Assembly (NCBI RefSeq): GCF_003355155.1 | Contig: NZ_CP031320.1 | Coordinates: 124,001-188,000, forward strand | DNA: 64,000 nucleotides | Direction of reading: 5' to 3' | Source of the DNA: Streptomyces armeniacus | GTDB lineage: Bacteria; Actinomycetota; Actinomycetes; Streptomycetales; Streptomycetaceae | Shown: positions 1 through 8,094 of the stretch, one piece after another | Layout: each line of letters starts with the position of its first letter | How positions within the stretch are numbered: the stretch's first letter is position 1 | Made by a program: the position numbers and the translations under genes | Notes under the pieces: generated by a model | What the model was told of the DNA's origin: nothing | Database searches by the model: none | Seen by the model: the letters and a program-made list of their open reading frames with translations, nothing else

Positions 1-20
1 GCCAGGGGGGAACGGGAGGG

Positions 21-1628
21 TCAGGGCTGGAATACGGGGTCGGGTGCCACCGCCACCTCCAGTACGAGCGGTTCGGTCAGCTCCCCGAGTGACGGCAGCA
101 GCGCGCCCAGTTCACGCCGCAGTGTGCCGCGGTCGGTGACGCGGCGCGCCGGGCAGCCGAGGGCGGTTGCCAGACCGCTGACGCTGACCTCCTCGAACGG
201 GGGCCAGGGCGCCGCTCCGCCGTGCAGTTCGGCGAGCCGGTCCATCACGGCGTAGCCGCTGTTGGCGAGGACGATGACGAGGATGCCCACGCCGTAGTGA
301 GCGGCCGTCCACAGGGCCTGGATCTGGTACAGCGACGAGCCGTCCCCGACCACCGCGACCACCGGGCGTTCCGGCGCGCCCATCCGTACGCCGGCCGCCG
401 CGGGGATCGCGAAGCCGAGGCCGCCCATGGCCGCGCTGAGGAAGCCGAGCGGCCGCCGGGCCGGGACGAGCGCGTGCAGCTCCGGGCGGCTGGACGGGGT
501 CTCCTCGACGAGGACGGCGTCCGCGGGCAGCGCGTCGGCGAGTGCGGCCAGTACGTCCGCGCCGCGCAGCGGTCCGTCGGCGTCGGAGGGAGGGGGCGTG
601 GGGCGACCGGCCGTCTCCGGACCCCCGTACGGCTGCCCCGCCCGCTTCGGTGTCTGCTCCGCCAGCGCCGCGCAGAACGCGGGCAGCGGCGCCACGACGG
701 CCAGCTCCGCCGGAGCCCGCTCGGCCTCTGCCGGGTCGTCCGTGACGAGCGCCATCCGGGTGCCGGGGCGTGCCAACGGGCCGTCCTGGTACGGGTACTG
801 GCGCAGCAGCGGCGCACCGACGGCCAGCACCACGTCGTGCGGGGCGAGCACCGTACGGAGGCGGGCGCGGTCGGCGGGCAGGTGGCCCGCGAACAGCGGG
901 TGGTCCTGCGGGAAGCCCGCCCGCGCCCCGAACGGCTCCTGCCGGACGGGGCAGCCGAGCCGTTCGGCCAGGTCGGTCAGCGCGCTCCAGGTGTCCGCGT
1001 GGTCCGCGCCGGCGCCGACGACCAGCGCGGGCGCCGTGGCACCGGCGAGCAGCGCGGCCACCTCCCGTACGGCGGCGGGGTCGGCGCCGGTGGCCGTCCG
1101 CAGCGCGGCGGGCGAGGGGTCGGGCACGTCGTCGGCGGGCTCGGCCCAGTCGTTCATCGGGACGATGACGAGCGCGGGCCCGCGCCGTACGCGCGCGGCG
1201 TGCGCGGCCCGCCCGATGGCGCCGGGCACGTCCTGGGCGCGGGCCGGCGTCTCGACGCGTACGGGGTAGTCGCCCGCCAGGCCCTCCAACCGCCCGGCGA
1301 GGAACGGTTCCTGGACCAGGTGCCGCCGGTCCTGCTGCCCGACGAGGACGACCAGCGGCGCCCGGTTGACGCGGGCCGTGGCCAACGCCCCGACGGCGTT
1401 GCCCAGTCCGGCGGTGGTGTGCAGCAGGACGAGCGCGGGCTGCTCCCGTACGATCGCCCAGCCCGTGGCGGCGCCGACGACCGAGCCCTCGTGCAGGGCG
1501 AGGACGAAGCGCAGGTCGTCGGGGAATCCGGTGAGCAGCGGGACCTCCGTCGAGCCGGGGTTGGCGAAGACGGTGGTCATGCCGTGCTGTCGCATGACGT
1601 CGAAGGCGGCGTCGCGGACGGTGCGCAT
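21..1628 (-). CDS. mdlC: Benzoylformate decarboxylase-like ThDP enzyme
   Basis: Predicted thiamine-diphosphate decarboxylase of 535 residues, the usual size for benzoylformate decarboxylase (benzoylformate to benzaldehyde plus CO2). Residues at the Pseudomonas putida positions are visible with identical numbering: Ser26 in NPGSTE, the cofactor-activating Glu47 in LHEGS and His70 in LLHTTAG. The C-terminal GDGSS...ANSGY motif binds Mg-ThDP. The position I expect to hold catalytic His281 appears to be Tyr278 (LRQYPY), so the substrate may differ. The ATG was chosen because homology begins at MRTVRDAAFD; the open frame upstream is only an antisense shadow of the transporter gene. It lies 59 bp after the MFS gene and is the last visible gene of the pca transcript. 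The family is secure; the exact substrate is inferred. Confidence 0.8.
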   Translation of the reverse strand: MRTVRDAAFDVMRQHGMTTVFANPGSTEVPLLTGFPDDLRFVLALHEGSVVGAATGWAIVREQPALVLLHTTAGLGNAVGALATARVNRAPLVVLVGQQDRRHLVQEPFLAGRLEGLAGDYPVRVETPARAQDVPGAIGRAAHAARVRRGPALVIVPMNDWAEPADDVPDPSPAALRTATGADPAAVREVAALLAGATAPALVVGAGADHADTWSALTDLAERLGCPVRQEPFGARAGFPQDHPLFAGHLPADRARLRTVLAPHDVVLAVGAPLLRQYPYQDGPLARPGTRMALVTDDPAEAERAPAELAVVAPLPAFCAALAEQTPKRAGQPYGGPETAGRPTPPPSDADGPLRGADVLAALADALPADAVLVEETPSSRPELHALVPARRPLGFLSAAMGGLGFAIPAAAGVRMGAPERPVVAVVGDGSSLYQIQALWTAAHYGVGILVIVLANSGYAVMDRLAELHGGAAPWPPFEEVSVSGLATALGCPARRVTDRGTLRRELGALLPSLGELTEPLVLEVAVAPDPVFQP

Positions 1629-1687
1629 GAGGGCGGCGGGTCCTTTCCCTGCGGGGTGGTTTGCGGTGCCGGGGGCGCGGACGGTGC

Positions 1688-3295
1688 TCAGGCCAGGGCG
1701 GGCCTGCGTTCCGTACGAACCATGGCCAGCACGCAGAAGCCCGCTGCCACGATCCCCGCGTCCAGCCACACGGCGGCCGACCAGTCGCCCGTGCTGTCCC
1801 GCAGCACACCGCTGATGGCCGGGGACAGCACGGCGCCCATCTCGCCGATGAGGTTCTCCATGCCGAAGGCGGAGCCGCGGAGTTCGGGCTTGGCGAGGTC
1901 GGCGGTGAGGGCGTGGCCGACGGGCTGGAGGGCGTTGAAGAACAGGCTCGCGGTGAACAGCAGGAGGCCCATGACCCACAGCGACGGCTTCTCGGCCGTG
2001 GTGATGTACCACGCGAACGCCACCGTCAGCAGCGCCTGTACGCCCGTGAAGGTCAGCATCATCTCCTTGCGGCCCCAGCCGCGCCGCACGCCGTAGTCGG
2101 AGAGCCAGCCGCCGACGGGGAACCCGAGGATGCCCGCGCCCGCGTTGAACCCGGCCGTGAGCGCGCCGCTCATGAACGACGAGTCCGCCGCGCCGGAGAC
2201 GATCGACACCGACCAGAAGCTGAAGAACCAGAGGTTCCAGAGGATGGCGATGTTCGCGATGTAGATGAGGAACAGGTTGCGGTTCTTCAGTACGGGCTTG
2301 AGCTCCTCGCCCTTGCGCGACAGCGCGAACAGCACCAGCCCGACGGCGAGGGCGACTTCGAGGAGCGCGATCCACAGGTCGGACAGGCCGGCCTTGTCGC
2401 CGAGCACGTACACGGCCATGATCAGGACGAGTGCGACCGCCGAGTACGCGCCCAGGTGGAGCGTCGCGCGGCCGAGCAGCGCCAGGCTGAGATGGGCCCG
2501 GAAGCGGTACGCGACCAGCAGCCCCACCAGCAGCGTGGCGACGCCGAGCAGCCAGAACACCATCCGCCACGCCTCGACGTCGGGCATGAACAGCTGGCCG
2601 AAGTCGATGAAGTGCGGCGTGAAGACGATGGCGATGGTGATGCCCAGCGCCAGCCCCGTGATGACGACGCCCATGCCCAGGCTGCGGTGGCGCTCGGGGG
2701 TGGAGTGGGTGATCAGCGTGCGGTCGTTGGAGTAGAACGCGCCCTCGCCGAGGCCGGTGACGACCCGGATCACGATGAACGCGAGGAGCCCCGTGAGGAA
2801 CCCGGTGAGCAGGGTGCAGATGCCCGCCCAGAGGAGGCTGACGACGATCAGCGTGCGGTGCCCGTAACGGTCGCCGAGATACCCGCCGGGGAACTGCGTG
2901 AGCATGTAACCCGCGAAGAACAGGCCGCCGATGAGGCCGCCGAGCGCGTGCGGGTTCTCGGCGTGCGCGAGGAACCCGACGCCGTTGTCGATCATCCATG
3001 TGACGACGGGGCCGGTGACGGCGCGGTCGGCCGCGCTGACCGTCCAGCCGAGCAGCAGCAGGAACCACAGGGTGTGCCAGGGGCGGAGCCACCCGATGCG
3101 GGCGCCCTCACGCGGTACGTCCTCGCCCGGCACCTCCGGCGGCGCGGCGACGCCCCGGGTGGGACCGGTGGGCCCGGTGGGCCCGGGACCGGCCTGGGCG
3201 GGGACGGTGGGCGCGGGCCCGGCGGCGGGGCCCGTCTCGGGCGTACGCGCGGAGCCCCGGTCCGGGCCGGGGGAGTCGCCTGGTGCTGACGTCAT
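1688..3295 (-). CDS. MFS transporter, probably aromatic acid uptake
   Basis: Integral membrane carrier of 535 residues in the major facilitator superfamily. A Pro/Gly-rich hydrophilic N-terminus of about 70 residues precedes a first membrane helix at HTLWFLLLLGWTV. The motif-A loop GGYLGDRYGHRT follows the second helix, and further hydrophobic helices run to the end, with a central loop. The arrangement resembles the anion/cation symporter group that imports organic acids. It sits 36 bp after pcaD and 59 bp before the benzoylformate-decarboxylase-like gene, all on one strand, so an aromatic acid such as protocatechuate, mandelate or benzoylformate is the likely cargo. That assignment rests on context. 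The start could be a few codons further in. Confidence 0.8.
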   Translation of the reverse strand: MTSAPGDSPGPDRGSARTPETGPAAGPAPTVPAQAGPGPTGPTGPTRGVAAPPEVPGEDVPREGARIGWLRPWHTLWFLLLLGWTVSAADRAVTGPVVTWMIDNGVGFLAHAENPHALGGLIGGLFFAGYMLTQFPGGYLGDRYGHRTLIVVSLLWAGICTLLTGFLTGLLAFIVIRVVTGLGEGAFYSNDRTLITHSTPERHRSLGMGVVITGLALGITIAIVFTPHFIDFGQLFMPDVEAWRMVFWLLGVATLLVGLLVAYRFRAHLSLALLGRATLHLGAYSAVALVLIMAVYVLGDKAGLSDLWIALLEVALAVGLVLFALSRKGEELKPVLKNRNLFLIYIANIAILWNLWFFSFWSVSIVSGAADSSFMSGALTAGFNAGAGILGFPVGGWLSDYGVRRGWGRKEMMLTFTGVQALLTVAFAWYITTAEKPSLWVMGLLLFTASLFFNALQPVGHALTADLAKPELRGSAFGMENLIGEMGAVLSPAISGVLRDSTGDWSAAVWLDAGIVAAGFCVLAMVRTERRPALA

Positions 3296-3331
3296 GGGTG
3301 TCTCCGTTGGGGGCGTGAGGAGGAGCGGTCG

Positions 3332-4309
3332 TCACGTGCGGGAGCTGTCGCCGGGGTCGCCGCCGGCGGCGTGGGGTGCTGCGAAGTGCGCGTGCAGGGT
3401 GGCGCCGGTCAGGTGCGGCTGGTCCACGTTGGCCAGGTGTGCGGCCCGCGGGACCTCGGAGAGGCGCGCGTCCGGGATGCCGTCGGCGAGTTCGCGGGCG
3501 TGCGGGGACGGCGTCGCGGGGTCGTCCAGCCCGGCGACGACGAGGGTGGGCGTGGTGACGTACGGCAGCCGCGCGCGCAGGTCGTACGCGGCGAGGGCGT
3601 CGCAGCAGGCGGCGTAGCCGTACGGGTCGGCGGCGCGCAGGTCGTCGAGCAGCCGCGCGCGGAGTGCCGTACGTGCGTCGGCGCCCGTACGTGCGTCGGC
3701 GTCCGTACGGGCGGCGTCCGTACGGTGCGCGTCGGCGTCCGTACGGTGCGCGTCTGCCTCCGTACGGTGCTGCGCGTCCGCCTCCGTACGGTGTGCGTCC
3801 GGTGGGGTGGGGGAGGGGCTGAACCAGCGTCCCGCGGCGGCCTCCGCGAGCGGCGCCGTGCCCTGTGCGCGTACCAGCGCGGCCCGTTCGCGCCAGACGG
3901 CGGCGTCACCGAAGCGGGCGGAGGAGCACACGACGGCGAGCGAGGAGAGCCGTTCCGGTGTGTGCGCGGCGAGGTGCAGGCCCACCGCGCCGCCCAGCGA
4001 GATCCCGGCGTACGCGAACCGCCGCCAGCCGTGCGCGTCCGCGAGCCGCAGCACGAGGGCGGCGAGGCGGGCGACGGTCGCGGAGCCGTCCCCGGGGAGC
4101 AGGGCCGCCGGGGAGCCGCCGTGTCCGGGCAGGTCCCAGCGCAGCACCCGGTGGGACCCGGCGAGCGCGGCTAGTTGGGGTTCCCACACGGCGAGCGAGG
4201 TGCCGAGTGACGGCCCGAGGACGAGCGGCGGGCCGTCGCCGTCGAGCCGCGCGTGCAGGCCGTCCGGCGGCTTCTGCGCGTCGTCCGCCCGCCGGCGCGG
4301 GGTGGTCAC
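3332..4309 (-). CDS. pcaD: 3-oxoadipate enol-lactonase with a repeat insertion
   Basis: Alpha/beta hydrolase predicted to open beta-ketoadipate enol-lactone to beta-ketoadipate in the protocatechuate pathway. The nucleophile elbow is GISLGG, the acid is in AGLDDPATP and the histidine in RAAHLAN. A GTG start (VTTPRRR) overlaps the pcaB stop by four bases (GTGA), so translation is probably coupled. The protein is 325 residues, against about 260 for stand-alone PcaD. The excess is a tandem Arg-Thr-Asp/Glu-Ala repeat in the cap region, encoded at 3668-3790. Many actinobacteria carry a PcaD-PcaC fusion (PcaL); here no carboxymuconolactone decarboxylase domain is attached and no pcaC is visible. 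Function is well supported by motif and context. Confidence 0.87.
   Translation of the reverse strand: MTTPRRRADDAQKPPDGLHARLDGDGPPLVLGPSLGTSLAVWEPQLAALAGSHRVLRWDLPGHGGSPAALLPGDGSATVARLAALVLRLADAHGWRRFAYAGISLGGAVGLHLAAHTPERLSSLAVVCSSARFGDAAVWRERAALVRAQGTAPLAEAAAGRWFSPSPTPPDAHRTEADAQHRTEADAHRTDADAHRTDAARTDADARTGADARTALRARLLDDLRAADPYGYAACCDALAAYDLRARLPYVTTPTLVVAGLDDPATPSPHARELADGIPDARLSEVPRAAHLANVDQPHLTGATLHAHFAAPHAAGGDPGDSSRT
3668..3790. repeat. CGTACG-seeded in-frame minisatellite in pcaD
   Basis: Seven copies of the hexamer CGTACG (from 3668, 3686, 3704, 3719, 3740, 3761 and 3785) are spaced 15-24 bp apart, always a multiple of three. On the coding strand they give a degenerate repeat such as RTEADAH and RTDADAH within the cap of the enol-lactonase. 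Because every unit keeps frame, copy number can change without inactivating the gene. Confidence 0.85.
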
Positions 4310-5787
4310 CGCCCGGCTTCCTGGTCCGCGCCGGGTGCGCTCCGTACGGTGCGCGGCGCCCGCCGCAGGGCGCGGTCGGTCAACTCCGGGGCGGAGCCGA
4401 CGTATCCGGCCGGGTCGGTCAGCTCCCGCAGCCGCGCGTCGGACAGCGCCGCCGTCACGTCCGGCTCGGCGGCGAGCACGTCGTACAGCGGCGTGCCCTC
4501 CTCGGTCACGTGGCGTGCCGCGGCGCTCAGCACCTCGGTGGCGCGGGCGCGGCCGAGGTGCGGGGCGAGGGCGGCGGCGACGCGTTCGGTGACGATGAGG
4601 CCGCCGGTCCGCCGCAGGTTCCCGGCCATGCGCGCGGGGAACACCCGTAGCCCAGCGGTGAGTTCGGCGGCCTGTCCGGCCGCGCCGCCGGTCAGGCGCA
4701 GCAGTTCGCGCAGCGGCTGCCACTCGGCGTGCCAGGCGCCCGCCGGGCGCTCGTCCTCGGCGGCGAGCGACCCGTACAGGGTGGCGGCGAGGGCGGGCGC
4801 CTGCCGCGCGGCGGAGGCGATGAGGGCGGCGCGTACGGGGTTGGCCTTCTGCGGCATCGCGGACGAGGGGCCGCCGTCCGCCTCGGCGACCTCGCGGAGC
4901 TCCGTACGGGAGAGCACGAGCACGTCCGCGGCGAGCTTCCCGAGCGCGCCGCAGGTGAAGGCGAGGGCGCCCGCCAGGTCCGCCACCGGCGTGCGCAGGG
5001 TGTGCCAGGGCAGCGCGGGCTCGGACAGTCCGGTCTCGGCGGCGAAGCGCGCCACGAGCGGGAGCACGGTCCCGGCGCCCGTGCCCGCTTCCTCCGCGTG
5101 CGCGCCGAACGCCGCCAGCGTGCCCGCCGCGCCGCCGAGTTGCACCGGAAGGCCGCCGTCCAGGACGGCCGCCAGCCGGTCGTACGCGTCCAGCAGCAGC
5201 GCCCGCCAGCCCGCGGCCTTGAGCCCGAACGTCGTCGGCACCGCGTGCTGCGTGAGCGTACGGCCCGCCACCGGCGTGTCCCGGTGTTCGGCCGCGAGCC
5301 GCGCCAACGCCTCGGTGGCGCGTGCGAGTTCGGCCGCCGTCAGCCGCAGCGCGCGGTCGGCGACCAGCATCAGCGCGGTGTCCAGGATGTCCTGGCTGGT
5401 CGCGCCCCGGTGCACGTACGCCCCCGCGCCCGGGGCCGTACGGTCCACCGCGGCGCGCAGCCCGTCGAGCAGCGGCACCACCGGGTTCCCGGCGGCGCGC
5501 GCCCGCAGCGCGAGGTCCCGTACGTCGTACGCCTCCGCGCGCGCGGCGGCCGTTACCGCCTTGGCCGCCTCCTCCGGTGCCTGCCCGAGCGCGCTCTGCG
5601 CGCGCGTCAGCGCGGCCTCGGCGTCGAGCATCGACTGGAGGAACGCCCGGTCGCCGGTGGCCGTTTCGACGGCCGTACCGGCCCGGCACGGCGCCAGCAG
5701 CCCCGCATCGGCATCCGCACCCGTATCCGCGCGCCCCGCGCCCGTATCCGCGTCCGCGTCCGCTTCCGCGCTCGTATCCGTGCGCAT
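4306..5787 (-). CDS. pcaB: 3-carboxy-cis,cis-muconate cycloisomerase
   Basis: Fumarase/aspartase superfamily lyase of 493 residues that lactonises beta-carboxy-cis,cis-muconate to gamma-carboxymuconolactone in the protocatechuate pathway. The superfamily signature is clear in SSAMPQKANP, and RGATSQDILDTA is the usual conserved block nearer the N-terminus. The ATG at 5787 (MRTDTSAE) was chosen because the longer frame would overlap pcaG by about 60 bases; this leaves a 16-base gap after pcaG. The first 30 or so residues are a low-complexity Asp/Ala/Thr stretch rarely seen in homologues. The 3' end overlaps pcaD by four bases. Slightly longer than typical PcaB because of the N-terminal extension. 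Confidence 0.92.
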   Translation of the reverse strand: MRTDTSAEADADADTGAGRADTGADADAGLLAPCRAGTAVETATGDRAFLQSMLDAEAALTRAQSALGQAPEEAAKAVTAAARAEAYDVRDLALRARAAGNPVVPLLDGLRAAVDRTAPGAGAYVHRGATSQDILDTALMLVADRALRLTAAELARATEALARLAAEHRDTPVAGRTLTQHAVPTTFGLKAAGWRALLLDAYDRLAAVLDGGLPVQLGGAAGTLAAFGAHAEEAGTGAGTVLPLVARFAAETGLSEPALPWHTLRTPVADLAGALAFTCGALGKLAADVLVLSRTELREVAEADGGPSSAMPQKANPVRAALIASAARQAPALAATLYGSLAAEDERPAGAWHAEWQPLRELLRLTGGAAGQAAELTAGLRVFPARMAGNLRRTGGLIVTERVAAALAPHLGRARATEVLSAAARHVTEEGTPLYDVLAAEPDVTAALSDARLRELTDPAGYVGSAPELTDRALRRAPRTVRSAPGADQEAGR

Positions 5788-5803
5788 CGCCTCGTCGTAC
5801 CCA

Positions 5804-6412
5804 TCAGCGGAAGTCAAGGAACACCGTCTCCTCCGCGCCCTGCAGACGGATGTCGAAACGGTAGACACCGTACGGCTCCGCCTCGGCCACCAGCGTCCGC
5901 CGCCGCGCCGCCGGAAGCGACGCCAGCAGCGGGTCGCGCGCCAGCGCCTCCGCGCCGTCCGGCGGGTCCGGCAGGTACACCCGCGTGAACAGGTGGTGCA
6001 GCAGCCCGCGCGCGAACACGCACACGCTCAGGTACGGCGCGTCCGGGCCGCCCGTACGCCCGGGCCGCAGCGTACGCACCGCCCAGTGCCCGTCCGCGTC
6101 CGTCGCAGTGCGGCCGAAACCGGTGAAGTCGGCGCCGTTGCGGCCCAGATGGCGGCCGGTGGCCGGGTCGCGGCGCAGCGAGCCGGCCCGGCCCGCCAGA
6201 TTGCCCACCGGGTCGGCCTGCCACGTCTCGAGCAGCGCGTCCGGCACCGGATCCCCGTTCCCGTCCAGCACGTGTCCGTGCACGGTGACGGCGTCCGTAC
6301 GGGACGCGGGCGCGATGTCGCCGCCGCCGTCGAACGGCAGCGCGTGGCCGTAGAACGGCCCGACGGTGTGCGAGGGCGTGGGCGGGAGCGTGCCGCCGGG
6401 TTCGGTGCGCAC
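5804..6412 (-). CDS. pcaG: Protocatechuate 3,4-dioxygenase, alpha subunit
   Basis: Alpha subunit (202 residues) of the intradiol ring-cleaving dioxygenase that opens protocatechuate to beta-carboxy-cis,cis-muconate. It shows the intradiol fold: SHTVGPFYGHALP near the start, the GHVLDGNGDPVPDALLETWQADPVG strand pattern with the usual DG-G-PVP-A spacing, then GFGRTATDADGHWAVRTLRPG. As in known alpha subunits it lacks the complete Tyr2-His2 iron set, which the beta subunit supplies. It begins three bases after the pcaH stop. The pairing with pcaH in the same order as in other actinobacteria makes the call firm. Confidence 0.94.
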   Translation of the reverse strand: MRTEPGGTLPPTPSHTVGPFYGHALPFDGGGDIAPASRTDAVTVHGHVLDGNGDPVPDALLETWQADPVGNLAGRAGSLRRDPATGRHLGRNGADFTGFGRTATDADGHWAVRTLRPGRTGGPDAPYLSVCVFARGLLHHLFTRVYLPDPPDGAEALARDPLLASLPAARRRTLVAEAEPYGVYRFDIRLQGAEETVFLDFR

Positions 6413-6415
6413 CGC

Positions 6416-7267
6416 TCAGCCGTCCTCTCCGGCTTCGGCCCAGACGGCGGAGGGGCCGTCGAGCACGATGTCCCAGTGGTAGCCGAGGGACCACTCCGGC
6501 TGCGACAGGTCGTGGTCGTAGGCGGCGACGAGGCGCTGCCGTACGGACTCGTCGGGGACGGACTGCAGGATCGGGTCGTACGGGAACAGAGGGTCGTTCG
6601 GGAAGTACATCTGGGTCACCAGCCGTTGCGTGAAGGCGCGGCCGAAGAGGGAGAAGTGCAGGTGCGCGGCGCGCCAGGCGTTGAGGTGGTTCCGCCAGGG
6701 GTACGCGCCGGGCTTGATCGTGGTGAAGCTGTAGCTGCCGTCGTCGCCGGTCAGCACCCGGCCGAAGCCGGTGAAGTGCGGGTCCAGCGGGGCGGGGTGC
6801 CGGTCGCGCAGGTGCGCGTAGCGGCCGGCGGCGTTGGCCTGCCACAGCTCGATCAGCTGACCCCGTACGGGGCGGCCGCGGCTGTCGAGGAGCCGGCCGG
6901 AGACGGTGATGCGCTCACCGAGCGGCTCACCGGTGTGCTGCCGGGTGAGGTCGCTGTCGGTCGGCGTGACATCGGTGGGCCCGAACACGGGCGTGTGCAG
7001 CTCGACCGTCTCCGGATAGCCGGTCACCGCGACGAGCGGCTGCTTCGGATGCCGCAACCGGCTGCTGCGGTACGGCGCGTGGTCCCGCGGCGGGTGGTCC
7101 GCGACGGGCGCGCCGGCGGCGCGTGCGCGGGCGTAGGCGGCGTGCACCGTACGGATCTCGGCGTCGATGTCGGCCTGGGTGTACTCCAGCCAGGCGGACT
7201 CGGGCGGTCCGGACGGCGGCCGTTCCGGCCCCGTACGGTCCGGGGGGCTGGCGGCACGGGCACTCAT
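6416..7267 (-). CDS. pcaH: Protocatechuate 3,4-dioxygenase, beta subunit
   Basis: Iron-bearing beta subunit (283 residues) of protocatechuate 3,4-dioxygenase. The non-haem Fe(III) ligands can be read directly as Tyr150 (AAGRYAH), Tyr189 (PGAYPW), His202 and His204 (AAHLHF). Their spacing of 39, 13 and 2 residues is exactly that of Tyr408/Tyr447/His460/His462 in the Pseudomonas enzyme. A disordered Pro/Arg-rich segment of about 25 residues precedes the family start at WLEYTQADID. The ATG overlaps the pcaJ stop by four bases (ATGA), consistent with translational coupling. All catalytic residues are present, so an active enzyme is expected with PcaG. Confidence 0.95.
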   Translation of the reverse strand: MSARAASPPDRTGPERPPSGPPESAWLEYTQADIDAEIRTVHAAYARARAAGAPVADHPPRDHAPYRSSRLRHPKQPLVAVTGYPETVELHTPVFGPTDVTPTDSDLTRQHTGEPLGERITVSGRLLDSRGRPVRGQLIELWQANAAGRYAHLRDRHPAPLDPHFTGFGRVLTGDDGSYSFTTIKPGAYPWRNHLNAWRAAHLHFSLFGRAFTQRLVTQMYFPNDPLFPYDPILQSVPDESVRQRLVAAYDHDLSQPEWSLGYHWDIVLDGPSAVWAEAGEDG

Positions 7268-8094
7268 ACGTCGCTCCTTCCGGCGTTCTTGAGGCGGCGC
7301 AGCGCGGTCAGTTCGGCAGGGGTGGGCGGTGCGGTGGTGTGCGGCTCGGGGACCGTACGCAGCTCCCAGCCGGTGGCCGCGCGCACCTGGTCCGGTGTCA
7401 CGTCCGGATGGGTCTCGGTGAGCACCAGCTCGGACGTCTCCGGATCGGGCCGCAGCACCCCGAGGTCGGTGATGACGGCGACCGGGCCACGGCCGCGCAT
7501 GCCGAGCCGGGCGCGGTCGTGCGGCCCGCTGCCGTGGCCCATGGTGGTGACGAAGTCGAGGCGTTCGACGAAGCCGCGCGTGGAGTGGCGCAGCACCAGC
7601 AGCGCGCGTGCGCAGCTCGCCGCGATCTCCGGCGCCCCGCCGGCGCCCGGCAGCCGAAGTTCAGGGCGGCCCGCGCCGCCGGCCACGACGGTGGTGTTGA
7701 CGTTCCCGAAGCGGTCGACCTGTGCGGCGCCGAGGAAGCCGACGTCGATACGGCCGCCCTGCAGCCAGTAGTTGAACATCTCCGGCACGGACACCACCGC
7801 GTCCGCGGTCTCGGCCAGCTCGCCGTCGCCGATGGACAGCGGCAGCCGGGTCGGCCGCGAACCGATGGCGCCGGACTCGTAGATGAGGACCAGGCCGGGG
7901 TTGGCGGTGACGCGGGCCAGGTTGGCGGCGGTGCTGGGCAGGCCGATGCCGACGAAGCAGGTCTTCGCGCCGGCCAGCGCGCGGGCGGCGTTGACCTCCA
8001 TCAGCTCGGCCGGCGTGAACTCGGTGGCGGTGCCGTCCTGTTCGGCGCCCGCCTGTCCGGCCCCGGCGTCACCCGTCGCGGAGTGCGCGCTCAT
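7264..8094 (-). CDS. pcaJ: 3-oxoadipate CoA-transferase, subunit B
   Basis: Subunit B (276 residues) of the CoA-transferase that moves CoA from succinyl-CoA to beta-ketoadipate. The catalytic glutamate that forms the acyl-CoA thioester is Glu73 in LIYESGAIG. This ESG-type motif and the sequence style are nearer the glutaconate-CoA-transferase (GctB/IpdB) branch than the enterobacterial SNG/ENG types. The ATG at 8094 was preferred because it makes an exact ATGA overlap with the pcaI stop; a longer reading would add 14 residues. It also overlaps pcaH by four bases downstream. The substrate is inferred from its place between pcaI and pcaH. Confidence 0.88.
   Translation of the reverse strand: MSAHSATGDAGAGQAGAEQDGTATEFTPAELMEVNAARALAGAKTCFVGIGLPSTAANLARVTANPGLVLIYESGAIGSRPTRLPLSIGDGELAETADAVVSVPEMFNYWLQGGRIDVGFLGAAQVDRFGNVNTTVVAGGAGRPELRLPGAGGAPEIAASCARALLVLRHSTRGFVERLDFVTTMGHGSGPHDRARLGMRGRGPVAVITDLGVLRPDPETSELVLTETHPDVTPDQVRAATGWELRTVPEPHTTAPPTPAELTALRRLKNAGRSDV

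Noticed and set aside
4253..7771. Long plus-strand open frames opposite the pca genes
   Set aside because: Their translations show no family resemblance, while the minus strand carries intact pcaB, G, H and J with catalytic residues.
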